Shown here in pieces: positions 51,408-61,552 of a DNA stretch of 64,000 bases. The DNA is from Nitrococcus mobilis Nb-231. GTDB taxonomy: Bacteria > Pseudomonadota > Gammaproteobacteria > Nitrococcales > Nitrococcaceae. The stretch covers positions 1,332,695 through 1,396,694 of the forward strand of contig NZ_CH672427.1 in the NCBI RefSeq assembly GCF_000153205.1. Direction: 5' to 3'. The translations under genes were made by a program, and so were the position numbers. The notes under the pieces are model-generated. The model was not told the DNA's origin. It worked only from the letters and a program-made list of their open reading frames with translations, and did not search any database. Positions within the stretch are counted from its first letter, which is position 1, and each line of letters starts with the position of its first letter.

Positions 51408-51725
51408 TTAGCCGGAGCTTACTTCACTCGCCAGCAAGGTGCAGCGCAGCAACCCGCCCATACAGGCCATGGATCGATCGATGGCGCACAAAGTATCGCG
51501 ATCGATTTGCTGACAGACAACCCCTCCGGGCAACCCATCTAACTCCATCTCAACTAAGCAGCGCTTTTCAATACTGCCGCAGCCAAGCATCACATCGGTA
51601 AGCGAAACCATGACCTTGCGCACGCGGGCCTTCCACTCGCCGATGCAGGCCAACACCTTGCGCCGAATGTAGCGATACAAGTGCCGGTTCAAGCAAAAGC
51701 GCTCAACATGTATCTCAATCCGCAT
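51408..51725 (-). CDS. HPF/RaiA-like ribosome-associated protein
   Basis: 105-aa protein. MRIEIHVERFCLNRHLYRYI, RKVLACIGEWKARVRKVMVS, LTDVMLGCGSIEKRCLVEME and DRDTLCAIDRSMACMGG track the S30AE fold of hibernation-promoting factors (the DVNGPRGGVDKRC-type signature is recognisable as DVMLGCGSIEKRC). Such proteins bind the 30S decoding site in stationary phase; paralogues like this one often have other, unknown roles. ATG at 51725 is preceded by GGGAGG at 11-12 bases; an in-frame start 11 codons upstream is possible. Confidence 0.72.
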   Translation of the reverse strand: MRIEIHVERFCLNRHLYRYIRRKVLACIGEWKARVRKVMVSLTDVMLGCGSIEKRCLVEMELDGLPGGVVCQQIDRDTLCAIDRSMACMGGLLRCTLLASEVSSG

Positions 51726-51921
51726 CTTCGTAAAGACCTCCCTGTTAATGATCCCCACGCTCAGTAGACACCATTGCTTACATATAGACCATCCTGCAGC
51801 CGAAAAATTGCTTTGAGCATATTTTTATGCTGGTTCACATTACACAGGTACCTCACTCGACCGGGTAGTGCAACACTATTAAGCTGGACCGACCGGGCTT
51901 CGACCCACTAAGGATATACCA

Positions 51922-53145
51922 GTGACGCAAGATCTCTTCATAGGTCGTCAACCTATCGTCGATATAAACTTACAGGTGGTCGGCTACGAGCTTTTGTTTC
52001 GTTCCGGCATGGACGATCATGCGCAGATCGAGGATGCGGATCTGGCCAGCGCTCAGCTGATCGTGAATAGCTACATGGAGATGGGCCTGGAGCGGATCGT
52101 CGGCAGTCAGCGTGCCTTCATCAACCTCACTCGACCGTTTCTTACCGGCGATATCCCGCTCCCCATGAGCCCTGAACAGGTGGCTCTCGAAGTAGCGCAG
52201 GACATCGGCGTCGACGCTCGACTGGTAGCGGGCCTGAAGCGCTATCGCCATGCTGGCTATCGTCTCGTATTGGACGGACTTACCTGTTCGCCCGAACACG
52301 CTCCCCTCATCGAACTGGTCGATTACGTCAAACTGGATGTGCTCGCGCTTTCCCGCGAGCGGATCGCCCAGAATCTGCGTTGGCTGCACGCCCAGGGCAT
52401 TACCGTGATCGCGGCTCGGGTGGAAACGCCGGAGATGTATGAGTATTGCCGAGAACTTGGCTGCGCGGCCTTTCAGGGATTCTTCTTTTGCCGACCCAAG
52501 GTCGTGTGGGGCCAAGGCCTGCCCGGCGTACATGCAACCGTTGTGGCGTTGCTCGGGCGGCTTATGGATCCTGCAGCTTCGCTGGAAGAACTCGAGCGCA
52601 TCATCGTCCAGGACGCAACCTTCTCCTATCGCCTGCTGCGCTACGTCAACTGTGCCAGCTTCGCCCTGCGACGAGAAATCACCTCTTTACGTGAGGCCAT
52701 CATACTGCTCGGCTCACGCACGATTCGTAACTGGGCCTCATTGATGGCGCTCTCCCGCCTAGAGTCGTCGCGGCCGAAGGAATTGCTGCGCATGGTGCTC
52801 GTACGCGCACGAATGGCAGAACTATTAGCGCGCCGACTCGGACTCGCCACCCCTGAGCAAGCATTCACTGTCGGGCTGTTTTCCGCTTTGGATGCGATCA
52901 TGGAGCAACCCATGGAAGAATTGCTCGACAGTATCCCCCTGAGTGCCGAGATTAAGCTGGCGCTGCTTGGACACGAAGGTACGCTGGGGAATCTGCTGGA
53001 ATGCGTACTCGGCTATGAACGCGCCCACTGGCACAGTTTGGAAAGCCGAGCCATCGACGTCGAGCTGCACACGCAGGCCTATCTGGAGGCGGTGCGCTGG
53101 GCCGATGAGAGCAATGAGCTGCTCGCCTCCCTCAACGAGCACTGA
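51922..53145 (+). CDS. EAL/HDOD (YuxH-type) signalling protein
   Basis: 407-aa protein with an N-terminal degenerate EAL domain (about 1-200: DLFIGRQPIVDINLQVVGYE followed by LLFRS; AFINLTRPFL; VDYVKLDVLAL) and a C-terminal HDOD domain (about 205-390: QDATFSYRLLRYVNCASFAL, ITSLREAIILLGSRTIRNWA). The EAL triad is ELL and other metal ligands are missing, so cyclic di-GMP hydrolysis is unlikely; relatives act as regulators or adaptors. GTG start with AAGGAT upstream. It stands alone, near the diguanylate cyclase. Confidence 0.9.
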   Translation: MTQDLFIGRQPIVDINLQVVGYELLFRSGMDDHAQIEDADLASAQLIVNSYMEMGLERIVGSQRAFINLTRPFLTGDIPLPMSPEQVALEVAQDIGVDARLVAGLKRYRHAGYRLVLDGLTCSPEHAPLIELVDYVKLDVLALSRERIAQNLRWLHAQGITVIAARVETPEMYEYCRELGCAAFQGFFFCRPKVVWGQGLPGVHATVVALLGRLMDPAASLEELERIIVQDATFSYRLLRYVNCASFALRREITSLREAIILLGSRTIRNWASLMALSRLESSRPKELLRMVLVRARMAELLARRLGLATPEQAFTVGLFSALDAIMEQPMEELLDSIPLSAEIKLALLGHEGTLGNLLECVLGYERAHWHSLESRAIDVELHTQAYLEAVRWADESNELLASLNEH

Positions 53146-53767
53146 CCTTGCATCCGCACCGCTCAACACCGCGGAGCGGGCGAGCGCGCTTACGAGCAAA
53201 GGCAACTCTATCGGGCAATTAATCGCAGAAACGCATGCATTCTCGTTGCAGCCACCATGCAAATAAATTTGGATGCCATTTATTTTTTATAATAAAATCA
53301 ATTTCTTGAGCAAAAAACCGACTCAATACTACACGCTCGGCACGGCGCACAAGCTTGCCGTGGACTACATTCTCCAATGCCGGAGCGTCGCTACCGCGAG
53401 TTCACCGCGTTGATCACCCGCCTGCACCCGGAATTCACCGCCCGGGCGGAGTCGGCAGAAGATGGCTCGGCCGTCACCGACGGCGCCCTGGCAGAGACAC
53501 CGCCTGCCGGATCGCATCCGCGACCCATGCTCTGATCTGTTTCTGGCCCTAGCGCTACCGCGCCTACACCCGCTCCGGAAGTGCAAGCACACTGCCGGAG
53601 CGGGGTGTAGGCGCATCCCGCACCAAATTCAGCAGCCATACCGTGCGCATCGCCGGCCGCCCCTACAAGGGTGCAAACCGGCCGGCGCACAGCTCTATTT
53701 ATTCCAGGACCTGAGAATGCCAGCTCCCAAACAGACCGCCTAGACCTATTAGGTCATTATTCTGCAT
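53146..53767. other. Gene-poor region with a long hairpin
   Basis: No recognised gene. A 52-codon plus-strand frame at 53377-53535 (MPERRYREFTALITRLHPEF) ends in a Pro-rich tail and is unsupported. The main structure is the hairpin at 53560-53614. An AT-rich block lies at 53270-53330. Confidence 0.45.
53560..53614. repeat. Long imperfect palindrome (REP-like or terminator)
   Basis: GCGCCTACACCCGCTCCGG at 53560-53578 and its complement at 53595-53614 pair over about 19 bases with a single bulged C, around a 16-base loop. It is one of the strongest hairpins in the window, lies downstream of the EAL/HDOD gene and has no T-run. I saw no second copy. Confidence 0.65.
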
Positions 53768-55030
53768 TTATCGAGCTTCGGTCTGCATTTGTGAAGCTTC
53801 GGTATAATTTATGGAATAGTCTATGGGCTCTGCATCCTTGAATCCGACGCGTGTAAACACGATGTAGAATGCGGCGATGTTCATCAGCGCCCAGACGACA
53901 AAGCCTCCGGTATAACCGCCCAAAGACGTACTGATGGCCATGACAGCCGTCATGGTGGCCCCGCAGGCTGCGCCGGCGGCCTTGGCCAGCCCACTGACCG
54001 TGCCGACCTGCCGGAAGTAGACCGGAATCAGCTTGATCACCCCTGCCGCGGCAGCGCCAGAGATTAGCGCATGCGCATAAATGGCGAACAGCTCAATCTT
54101 TAGTGACATCTGCATGGCGACAAGCAGGGTCAGAAGGGCCATAACGCAGAACATCGGCATCAGAACGCTCATGGTATCGTAACGGTCGGCCAACCAGCCG
54201 CCCAGCGGCCGGGTAATGGCGACGCAGACCACCATCAGCGGGGTGTACACCATGGACGCGTGGCTGGGATCTACATGCCACTGGGTAGCCAGATAGGTCG
54301 GCATAAACGATGCGAAGAAGACGAGGGTACCGAATGCCACCCAGTAAAGGTAAGCAACCAGCCATACCACCACGCCCGAACGATACACGCCGATGATGTC
54401 ACGCATCTTAAGGCCTTTCTGCACGCGATACGGCGAATCGGTCGTAAAGAGCCAATAGAGCAGCGCCATCACCAGCGCAGCCGTGGCGAAAATCGGGAAT
54501 ATCAGGCGCCAGCCGTCCGGGCCCGAGGCGTTATCAACCACGAAAGTGACGGTCATCAAGCCGACGATGATTCCGAGATTGCCCAGAGCAAAAATGCCAA
54601 GGGCTGTGCCCTGCTTCGATCGGGGGTACCAGTTCGATACATGAGCATTGCCGACCACGAAACTCGCCCCCCCGAGCCCCAGCAACAAACCCACAGCCAA
54701 AAAGCCGAGGTAACTATCGGCGAAGTATCCGTAAGCCAGGGGAATAACGAGGGTCAGAAGCAAAATCGCAAAAACCCTCCGGCCGCCATATTTGTCCGTC
54801 CAGATGCCAAGCGGGATGCTGATAGCAGCCGCGAACAAGGGCTCCATCGCAGCCAGGATGAGCACCTGAGTGGAGCTGAAATCGTACCACTCGATCAAAA
54901 AGGGGGCGAGCGCCGAAAACATTCCCCAAATCGCAAAACCGAGCGAAAACCCAAGGAAAGCCAGTAACATAACCCTGGAGTTACCCGGCGCCTCGCCCTT
55001 AAAATCATCCGCGACAGATGGATTTCCCAC
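53768..55030 (-). CDS. MFS transporter, NarK/NNP-like
   Basis: 420-aa inner-membrane protein with about 12 hydrophobic helices. IPLGIWTDKYGGRRVFAILL is the loop 2-3 motif; GLLLGLGGASFVVGNAHVSN followed by WYPRSKQGTALGIFALGNLG resembles the nitrate/nitrite porter signature, including the arginine- and glycine-rich pattern. Substrate may be nitrate, nitrite or another anion. The GTG start has AGGAGG five bases upstream, a strong site. Monocistronic; no nitrate reductase genes are nearby. Confidence 0.8.
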   Translation of the reverse strand: MGNPSVADDFKGEAPGNSRVMLLAFLGFSLGFAIWGMFSALAPFLIEWYDFSSTQVLILAAMEPLFAAAISIPLGIWTDKYGGRRVFAILLLTLVIPLAYGYFADSYLGFLAVGLLLGLGGASFVVGNAHVSNWYPRSKQGTALGIFALGNLGIIVGLMTVTFVVDNASGPDGWRLIFPIFATAALVMALLYWLFTTDSPYRVQKGLKMRDIIGVYRSGVVVWLVAYLYWVAFGTLVFFASFMPTYLATQWHVDPSHASMVYTPLMVVCVAITRPLGGWLADRYDTMSVLMPMFCVMALLTLLVAMQMSLKIELFAIYAHALISGAAAAGVIKLIPVYFRQVGTVSGLAKAAGAACGATMTAVMAISTSLGGYTGGFVVWALMNIAAFYIVFTRVGFKDAEPIDYSINYTEASQMQTEAR

Positions 55031-55446
55031 GACTTCCTCCTATAAAAGATATATTTACTTGCCAAGTATTTTAATTACCGGCTCACCACACTTGCATTCG
55101 AGGTCAGATCACGAATCATGAATAGTTCTTGATGACTCCAGATTGATACTGATGGCACCCCTTTAGGAAGCCCGGCTCAAATCACATTACGCCAATTTGA
55201 AAATTATGGGAGCACATACATAACGCCCTATTCTTCTCGGCTACGAATGCTGAACTCCATGTTTTTTGCTGCTTGAGCGCGGAAGCAGTGATGCAGGATT
55301 GTCACGCAATTGGTCAGAATGATGCCCAAGAATTGATTGTTCGACCCGAGAAGAACTTCATTTATACTGTTTTTCGCTGTTGAGCTTGTCACGCTGAAGC
55401 ATCCGCATGGCCGGGCAGTGACTGAACTGCTCATAGGAGCACGCTA
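55031..55446. other. Intergenic upstream of MFS gene and IS630 element
   Basis: 416 bases without a supported gene; holds the transporter promoter. The right part ends at the TA dinucleotide duplicated by the IS630 insertion. Confidence 0.45.
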
Positions 55447-56604
55447 GTGTCCTGTTCCATTCTTGACGGAACCCAGTGTGGTTGAGTCATTCCAATGCAT
55501 TATCTTCTGTGGCATTGAATCAAGCGCATGCGAGTTGCTCCGCCAATCGTGTTGACCGACAAAGAGCAGACCGAACTGACCCGGCTGTCGTGTTCGCGGC
55601 GTACCAGCGTGCGCTTGGCGCTGCGCGCCAGAATTGTCCTGCTGGTGGCGCGGGGTCTGCCAACAAGGAGATCGCCGCACAGCAGGGCATCGTCCAGGGG
55701 CAAGTGGCGCGAGCGCTACCGGCAAGCAGGGACCGCCAGCATAGAGCGCGACTTGCCGTGCGGCGCACCGGCGGTGAAGGTGGCTGTGGCGCGGCTGGTG
55801 GAGCTGACGAAACAGAGTAAACCCAAGGCTGCCACGCATTGCTGGAGCACCCGCAAGATGGCGGCTGAGTTGGGTGTCGATCCCAGCGCGGTGTGGTGAC
55901 ACTGGCAGGCGCGCGGTCTGAAGCCGCACCTCGTGCGCGGCTTCAAGATCTCGTGCGATCCGAAGTTTGCCGAGATGCTCGAAGACATCGCGGGGCTGTA
56001 CATGACGCCCCGTGAGCACGCGCTGGTGCTCTGTTGTGACGAGAAGATCCGGGTACAGGCACTGCACCGGACGCCACCCGGCCTGCTGCTGAAGAAGGAC
56101 CGCGCACAGACGATGACACACCATTACAAGCGCCACGGTACAACCACGTTGTTTGCAGCGATGAACGTGCTCGATGGCACGGTCATCGGTCAGTGCCAAT
56201 CGCGGCACACCCACGCCGAGTGGTTGAAGTTCCGGCGTAGAATCGACCGCGAGACGCCCAAAGACGAGGCCCTGCATCTGATCGCGGACAACTACGCCAC
56301 GCATAAATATCCGAAGGTGCAACAGTGGCTGGCCAAACACCCACGATTTCACATGCACTTCACGCCCACCTCGGCTTCGTGGCTGAACAGGGTGGAACGA
56401 TTTTTTCGCGACATCACCACCGCGCGGCTGCGCCGCGGTGCGTTCACCAGCGTGGCCGAACTTGAGGCAGCCATCCATGAATACGTCGCCCATCACAATG
56501 CCAAATCCAAACCGCTCATCTGGACCAAGAGCGCGCGCGACATCCTGCAAAAGGTCATTCGGGCCAACTCACGCTTAAGTTCCAAACAGAATGAAATACT
56601 ACAC
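55447..56604 (+). mobile_element. IS630-family element, decayed
   Basis: 1158-bp element flanked by TA at 55445-55446 and 56605-56606, the IS630 target duplication. Terminal repeats: GTGTCCTGTTCCATTCT on the left and the complement of AGAATGAAATACTACAC on the right. It contains one disrupted transposase. Confidence 0.85.
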
Positions 56605-56607
56605 TAG
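55528..56607 (+). pseudogene. IS630-family transposase with nonsense codon and frameshifts
   Basis: The N-terminal part reads VLTDKEQTELTRLSCSRRTS. A stretch near 55640-55720 is shifted: the adjacent frame gives SANKEIAAQQGIVQGQVAR, so two compensating indels are present. An in-frame TGA at about 55896-55898 follows DPSAVW, where relatives have Arg. From there HWQARGLKPHLVRGFKIS and the DDE region (VLCCDEK, LHLIADNYATHKYPKVQQWL, SASWLNRVERFFRDI) continue in the same frame to 56607. Not functional as read. Confidence 0.88.
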
Positions 56608-56774
56608 CATCTGTTATACGGTTATCCGAGCGGTGGCAGTATGGACGAAACCCACGCAACCTTCAAGAAGCGCTCCAGAGCTAATTTATTCTGCACAGAC
56701 AGGCCATTCCTACAGGCCATTCCTAGCAAAGAGTTAAGGCCAATTGCTGGATTGCAGGCGGCTACAAAGACCGC

Positions 56775-57716
56775 ATGACACAACCCTTTCCAGTCGTCGC
56801 ATCCATCTTATCCGATTTCATCGTCCGCCCGGTCGAACGCCATGAGGAGTCTCGCTATCAGGCTCAGATGGCGGCGCATCATTACCTCGGCGCATTGCCC
56901 AAGATCGGCGAGACGCTGTGGTACGTCGCGACCTGGCGCGGGCGGTGGCTGGCCCAGATCGGTCTATCGGCGGCCGCGCTCAAGTGTGGCGTGCGAGATG
57001 ACTGGATCGGCTGGGGTTTTCGCACCCAGCTCGACCGGCTCAAGCTCATCGCCAACAACACTCGCTGCCTGATTCTTCCTGAAGGCCACTATCCGAACCT
57101 CGGCTCACGCGTGCTCGCTCTTGTGGCCCGCCGCACGGCCGCGGATTGGCCGCAGCGCTTCGGGCATCGGCTGTTGTTGTTGGAGACTTTTGTCGATCCC
57201 TGTCGTTTCCACGGCGGCGTCTAGCGCGCCGCGAACTGGCTCGAATTGGGCCTGACCCGCGGCTTTCGCCGCATCCGAGGTGGCTACAGCAACACCCCCG
57301 AGCGCCCCAAGCGGGTGTTTGTCTATCCGCTACAGCGCAACGTTGCGAGGCTGTTGAACCATCCCGATCGCGCAGCCCCTGGTCTATTCGGAGACCCTCG
57401 TATGGCACTTTCCGCCGCACAAATGCGCGCGTTGCCCCAGTATTTTACCGATCTACCCGATCCACGCCGCGCCCAAGGCCGGCGCCATCGCCTGCCTGTG
57501 GTGCCGGCACTCACCGCCGGCGCCTCCCTGTGCGGTATGCAGAGCTACAAGGCGATGGCCGAATGGGCGAGTTCATTGGGTCAAGCGGCCCGCCAGCGTT
57601 TCGGTTGCCGGCGCGGCAATGGGCATTACCTCGTACCCAGCCTGTATGTGATCCGCGATTGCTTGGTGCGCCTCGGCCCAGAGGCTCTGGATCGTCGTGG
57701 ATCTGTGGCTGATTGA
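56775..57716 (+). pseudogene. DUF4338-ISAs1 fusion transposase, truncated with internal stop
   Basis: The first part (56775-57224) is a DUF4338/DruA-like domain: QMAAHHYLGALPKIGETLWY, LDRLKLIANNTRCLILPEGH, LLLETFVDPCRFHG. An in-frame TAG follows at 57222-57224, where relatives read a Tyr before RAANW. The same frame resumes with RAANWLELGLTRGFRRIRGG and passes into an ISAs1 transposase N-terminus (MALSAAQMRALPQYFTDLPD, SLYVIRDCLVRLGPEALDRR). The match to the ISAs1 copy at 61530-61840 ends at about 57690 and the catalytic part is gone. Confidence 0.85.
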
Positions 57717-57719
57717 GGC

Positions 57720-58082
57720 GCTCGAAGGCTCAGCGCACTGAGGGTGGCATTGTGGCTGATACGTTGGACGTCGAGGAGACGTCGGTTGGCTTGGAAGCCG
57801 ACCTCCTGGAGTGCAGGAAGGTTGTTGAGCCGTCTGCCGATGTTGAACTCGTAGGTGTCCGTTGATGGTGGTCTCGGTGCGCAGCGCCCGGCCCTCCTTA
57901 TGGTACTGCTTGATGCGACTGTGCTTATAGTCGAGGTGCAGGGAGGGCACCACACCGTCGGTGATCACGCGCGAGCGAAAACGCCCCGGGGTGCGCCGGG
58001 TGATGCGCCGATCGAAGATCAGCTGCACTTGATCGGGGCGTCCGAGGTCGATGTTCTCGCGGATGACCTGCTCGAAGAACAC
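57720..58082 (-). pseudogene. Frameshifted mobile-element-associated protein fragment
   Basis: From 58082 the minus strand reads IRENIDLGRPDQVQLIFDRR, GRFRSRVITDGVVPSLHLDY and KHSRIKQYHKEGRALRTETT. The neighbouring frame then continues with TYEFNIGRRLNNLPALQEVG and FQANRRLLDVQRISHNA, so a frameshift near 57860 splits one protein. I recognise it only as a recurrent protein of mobile-element regions and cannot name its function. Both ends are truncated. Confidence 0.6.
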
Positions 58083-58084
58083 CC

Positions 58085-58350
58085 GCCCGGCGCGCGTGTA
58101 CTTCGAGCCCGCTCAATGGAAGGCGCTGCGGGTGCGCACTGGGCATAACCCCAACCCGCGCGCCGAGGACGAGCCGAGTCTGCGCGAGGCCATGCGCCTG
58201 GTCGCCGCCCTCGGGGGCTTCCTCGGGCGCAAGTGTGATGGCGAGCCCGGCACGCAGACCCTGTGGCACGGCTTGCAACGCCTCGACGACATCACCGTCA
58301 TGTATCGGGTATTGACCAAGGCCCTGCGAGCCAACCGCGACCCACCTTGA
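58085..58350 (+). pseudogene. IS4/Tn5-like transposase, C-terminal fragment
   Basis: Reads FEPAQWKALRVRTGHNPNPR, then EPSLREAMRLVAALGGFLGR, then KCDGEPGTQTLWHGLQRLDD, the conserved end of Tn5/IS4 transposases (GGFLGRK.DG.PG.QTLW.GLQR). Upstream catalytic domains are absent. An ATGGGTAAAGGTCAGG end-like sequence follows at about 58366. Confidence 0.8.
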
Positions 58351-58364
58351 TGTCAGCCAACTTA

Positions 58365-58472
58365 TGGGTAAAGGTCAGGTCGATTTGAGGCGAAGCCCCG
58401 TTAGATTTGACATTAACTCAGGCCGGCCTTATATCTAATCCTGCACTGGTTCTGACCTGAAACCCTTTACCT
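58365..58472. repeat. Imperfect inverted repeat, probable IS end relic
   Basis: GGGTAAAGGTCAGGTC near 58366 and the complement of CTGACCTGAAACCCTTTACC near 58450-58470 pair with a 4-base offset. It directly follows the IS4-like fragment and may be old IS termini brought together by deletion. Confidence 0.45.
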
Positions 58473-58551
58473 CGGGGAGGCAATTAACGGATGACGTTTA
58501 TGGTCTAAAAAGCTTACTATCACGGTCTATGCAATATAGGAGAGGTATGAA

Positions 58552-58995
58552 ATGGTCACTATAAGAAGAGTACTTTGCCCGGTTGATTACTCTGAGTGTT
58601 CTTCGGAAGCTATGAAGTATGCCGCACATATCGCAGCCAGGGAGGGAGCCAAGCTGTATCCTATACATGTCGTTGATATCCGTAATTTCGGCCATGAGAC
58701 CCCTCTAGGATTTGAAGTGCCCAAACCGACGCCGGAGACAATAGAGCGCATACGAAAAGAGCTCCAAGAGGATTTGGCCTACGAAAGGGACGGAAAGAAG
58801 GTCGAAGTAGAGGCAATCGTTGTAATGGGTAAACCCATCGAGGAAATTCTGAAGGCAGCCAAGGAAAAAGCGGTGGAAATGATAGTAATGGGCACCCACG
58901 GTAGGACGGGTCTTCAACATGTGATTATCGGCAGTGTGGCAGAAAACGTGGTGAGGAAGGCCACTTGCCCTGTACTTACTGTGCGGAGTCCATGA
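58552..58995 (+). CDS. Universal stress protein, UspA family
   Basis: 147-aa single-domain Usp. RRVLCPVDYSECSSEAMKYA is the N-terminal strand-helix; IVMGTHGRTGLQHVIIGSVA followed by ENVVRKATCPVLTV contains the ATP-binding G-2x-G-9x-G(S/T) motif. AGGAG with 8-9 bases precedes the ATG. Base composition is AT-richer than the neighbours, and it stands alone inside IS debris, which suggests transfer. It should act in the cytoplasm under stress or anoxia. Confidence 0.93.
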   Translation: MVTIRRVLCPVDYSECSSEAMKYAAHIAAREGAKLYPIHVVDIRNFGHETPLGFEVPKPTPETIERIRKELQEDLAYERDGKKVEVEAIVVMGKPIEEILKAAKEKAVEMIVMGTHGRTGLQHVIIGSVAENVVRKATCPVLTVRSP

Positions 58996-59219
58996 GGGAC
59001 GATCTGGTTAGACAAGTATCGTATTATATATTAAAAGATTTCGTAGGGCATTTTTCAAGGTTTTGATAAATGCAAACTTAACCCAATTAAGATTAATACC
59101 AAAAGTTATAATTTTAAGATAAAACAAGATCAAGACATGGCTCATTTTCAAAAATAAGGGCACCTTATCAATCAAGTCCCGTCTGATTCTTTAGTTTTCT
59201 GACGAACAACTCTGGGTGC

Positions 59220-59720
59220 TCAGTGCGCCAAGAGTGTAATGCCTGCAACGGCAGGCTGGTGTTGCAGTGCGCGTTGCGGCAAGTGCTCATTGTAGAGCTT
59301 CACATGGCGCTCGATGGTTGTTTGCAAATCCTCGCCTGAGCGAAAGTGCGTAGTAGCAAGGACGTCGCTGATACGCCCGTTGAAGCGCTCCACCATGCCA
59401 TTGGTCTGTGGATGGCGGGGCTTGATCAGACGGTGCTCAATGTCGAGCTTCGCGCACTAGCGATCAAAGACATGCTCGCCCGTGGGCTTTCTATCCTGGG
59501 CCGTGAAGCGATCGGTGAACTGGCTACCGTTGTCGGTTAGCAGTTTCTCGATCCTCATTGGCGCCGCGGTGTGCAGACGGCGCAGGAAGTCGGTGCTGCT
59601 CGTCTGGCTCTGATTGGCGTAGCTGCACACATACACCCAACGCGTGGCACGGTCGATGGCCACGAACAGGTAGCGTCGGGTAGTCTCAAAGGTGCCGGTA
59701 GAGTTGTCGCATCACGGGCC
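59220..59720 (-). pseudogene. IS481-family transposase remnant
   Basis: The minus strand reads TTRRYLFVAIDRATRWVYVC, then MRIEKLLTDNGSQFTDRFTA (catalytic Asp), FDR, an in-frame TAG at 59457-59459, then CAKLDIEHRLIKPRHPQTNG and MVERFNGRISDVLAT (catalytic Glu). The N-terminus and first Asp are lost. It is a different lineage from the intact element at 2825-3885. The AT-rich 58996-59219 interval has no gene. Confidence 0.8.
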
Positions 59721-59770
59721 ACGCACGCAGGCCAGACCCGCTGTCCAATAGAATCACACGGAACCGGACA

Positions 59771-61401
59771 GTTTTTTACCCACAACTCGGCTCTTGCATG
59801 GCACGTGTAGCCCCGAGCGTGAGCACAAAATCGCGACCGCGTTGCAGCCCGATCCATATTGTCTGTGGGCCTGGGAAGCCATCCCCTTTGCGGTTCAGCA
59901 ATCCGCTGAAACCGCCCACCCTGCGCACCCTCTGATCGAGTGGGGGTGGTTATTCGGGCGGCGGTTTGCATTTGGCGACGATGTAGATGGTTTGCCACTC
60001 CTTCTCGGCAAAGACCACATCACATGGCATTTCCGGGCATTCGCGGCCCAGCAGGGTCAGATACAGCACCCGCCAGGCGATGATCATGTAGAAGGCCAGT
60101 GTCGGCTCCAGACGCTCGAGCTTCTCGAGCTGCAATTCCTCAACCTTGCAGCCCGATTTCAGGATGCGAAAATAAATCTCCGCTTGCCTGCGACAAAGCT
60201 AGCATTGCAGCAGTTCGCCGGCCTGCTCGGCCGTGTCCACCGGTAAACTGCTCAGTAACAGCCACTCGATGGGCTCAGCTCCGGCGGGCGGATCCAGCTC
60301 TTGCGCCAGCAACGCGCTCATTTCGACATCGGGTGGTTGGTGGTCGCTGCGAAACGGCGCCTTGAGCGTAACCCGTACCGAGCGCAGGCTCTGGGCGATG
60401 CGCCTTACGCTGTCCGCTCTTGAGTATATCGAACTCGATCCGATCGAGCTCGGGGGCCTCATCGAGGGCTTGGCGCAACGTTCTGTCGTCGCTGAGCTTG
60501 CGATCGTGCTGGCCACGAGTCAGTCACTCGGCCGCCCTGTTTGCCTCTCGTTCGACGAAGATCTCGTAGATGTCCGCCTCCCGATCGGCGAGATAGATGA
60601 GCTGTGTCTCAGGGAGCTCGGCCTGTCGCTCACACACCCGCCGGTAGCCTGCCAGCCAACGCTGGCTCTCCTTCTCTTCGATGGGCCGGCGAGCGTCCTT
60701 GGGCGCGCCCAGGCAGCCTGGCTCACGGGTCCAGCTCCAGACATCGATCACTCCCAGACACAGCCGCTCGGGCGTGAGCGCCAGGGTGGGGTGCAGCTAC
60801 AGTCCCTGGCGGGCCTCGTAGTTCAGCGGCCCGGGCCCTGCATGTCGCCCTTGGTGAAGTAGCCGAGCTCGGTGGTCTCCTGAATGCACCGGCAGGCGAG
60901 CACGGTGGCTGCGATCACGCTTGCCGCGTCCGGTGGTCGACCCGAGACACGCCCAGTTGGCGGCCGGATAGCAAGTGTCCCGCAACCGCGGCACCTCGAC
61001 AAAGCTCTCCAGCAACACCGGGGGAGGCCGTAACGGGCTTGGAAGTCTGCGCCAATGCGACGCGCGACCAACGACAGCACCCGGGAGGCCAAATTGCGCA
61101 TCTGAACCCAGGGCAAGCTCAGAAAGCGAGTCTTATTGAGCACCACCCAGAGGTGCTGCTCGCGTACCGACACCGACCAACCGATCTACTCATCCCGCAT
61201 TGCCACCTTCCAGGCGGCCGCACCAAATCCCAGCGCCCCAACAGCACCGTGCCGCAGCAGATCAAATAGCGTATCTGGGCCCAGGGTAAGGGCGTGTAGC
61301 CAGCACACCCGCCGTGCCACCTCGGCGCGCAACGGCGGCGAGGCTTGCCGAATCTCCTCACGAATCCGCTCCAAGTCGGCTGGACTCCAGAGCCCTCCCA
61401 T
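59771..61401 (-). pseudogene. DUF4338-IS4/Tn5-like fusion transposase, multiply broken
   Basis: From 61401 the minus strand reads a DUF4338 N-terminus (LERIREEIRQASPPLRAEVA), its C-terminus (LNKTRFLSLPWVQMRNLASR, PAANWACLGSTTGRGKRDRS), then IS4-type segments: LGVIDVWSWTREPGCLGAPK, LIYLADREADIYEIFVE, LERLEPTLAFYMIIAWRVLY, CDVVFAEKEWQTIYIVAKCK and GFSGLLNRKGDGFPGPQTIW. At least four stops or frameshifts separate these pieces, including stops near 60751-60800, 60520 and 59950. Order and orientation are consistent with one ancestral gene. Inactive. Confidence 0.8.
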
Positions 61402-61552
61402 AAATCCTCAGTCCTTCTGCCTTCTCCATCCCGAATCGCACCCGGTAGCGGTTATCATCGGGTGCATTGCACCAGTTCGCGGCGGCTGCGTTCAACCCAA
61501 CGGATAAGTTGCGGGTAACGATGTGACCCTTGGTCTATCCGGAGACCCTCGT

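Noticed and set aside
53377..53535. 52-codon ORF before the long hairpin
   Set aside because: Pro/Gly-rich tail and no ribosome-binding site; coding potential unsupported.
56775..57224. Druantia defence gene druA
   Set aside because: DUF4338 here continues in frame into an ISAs1 transposase and no druBCDE genes are nearby.
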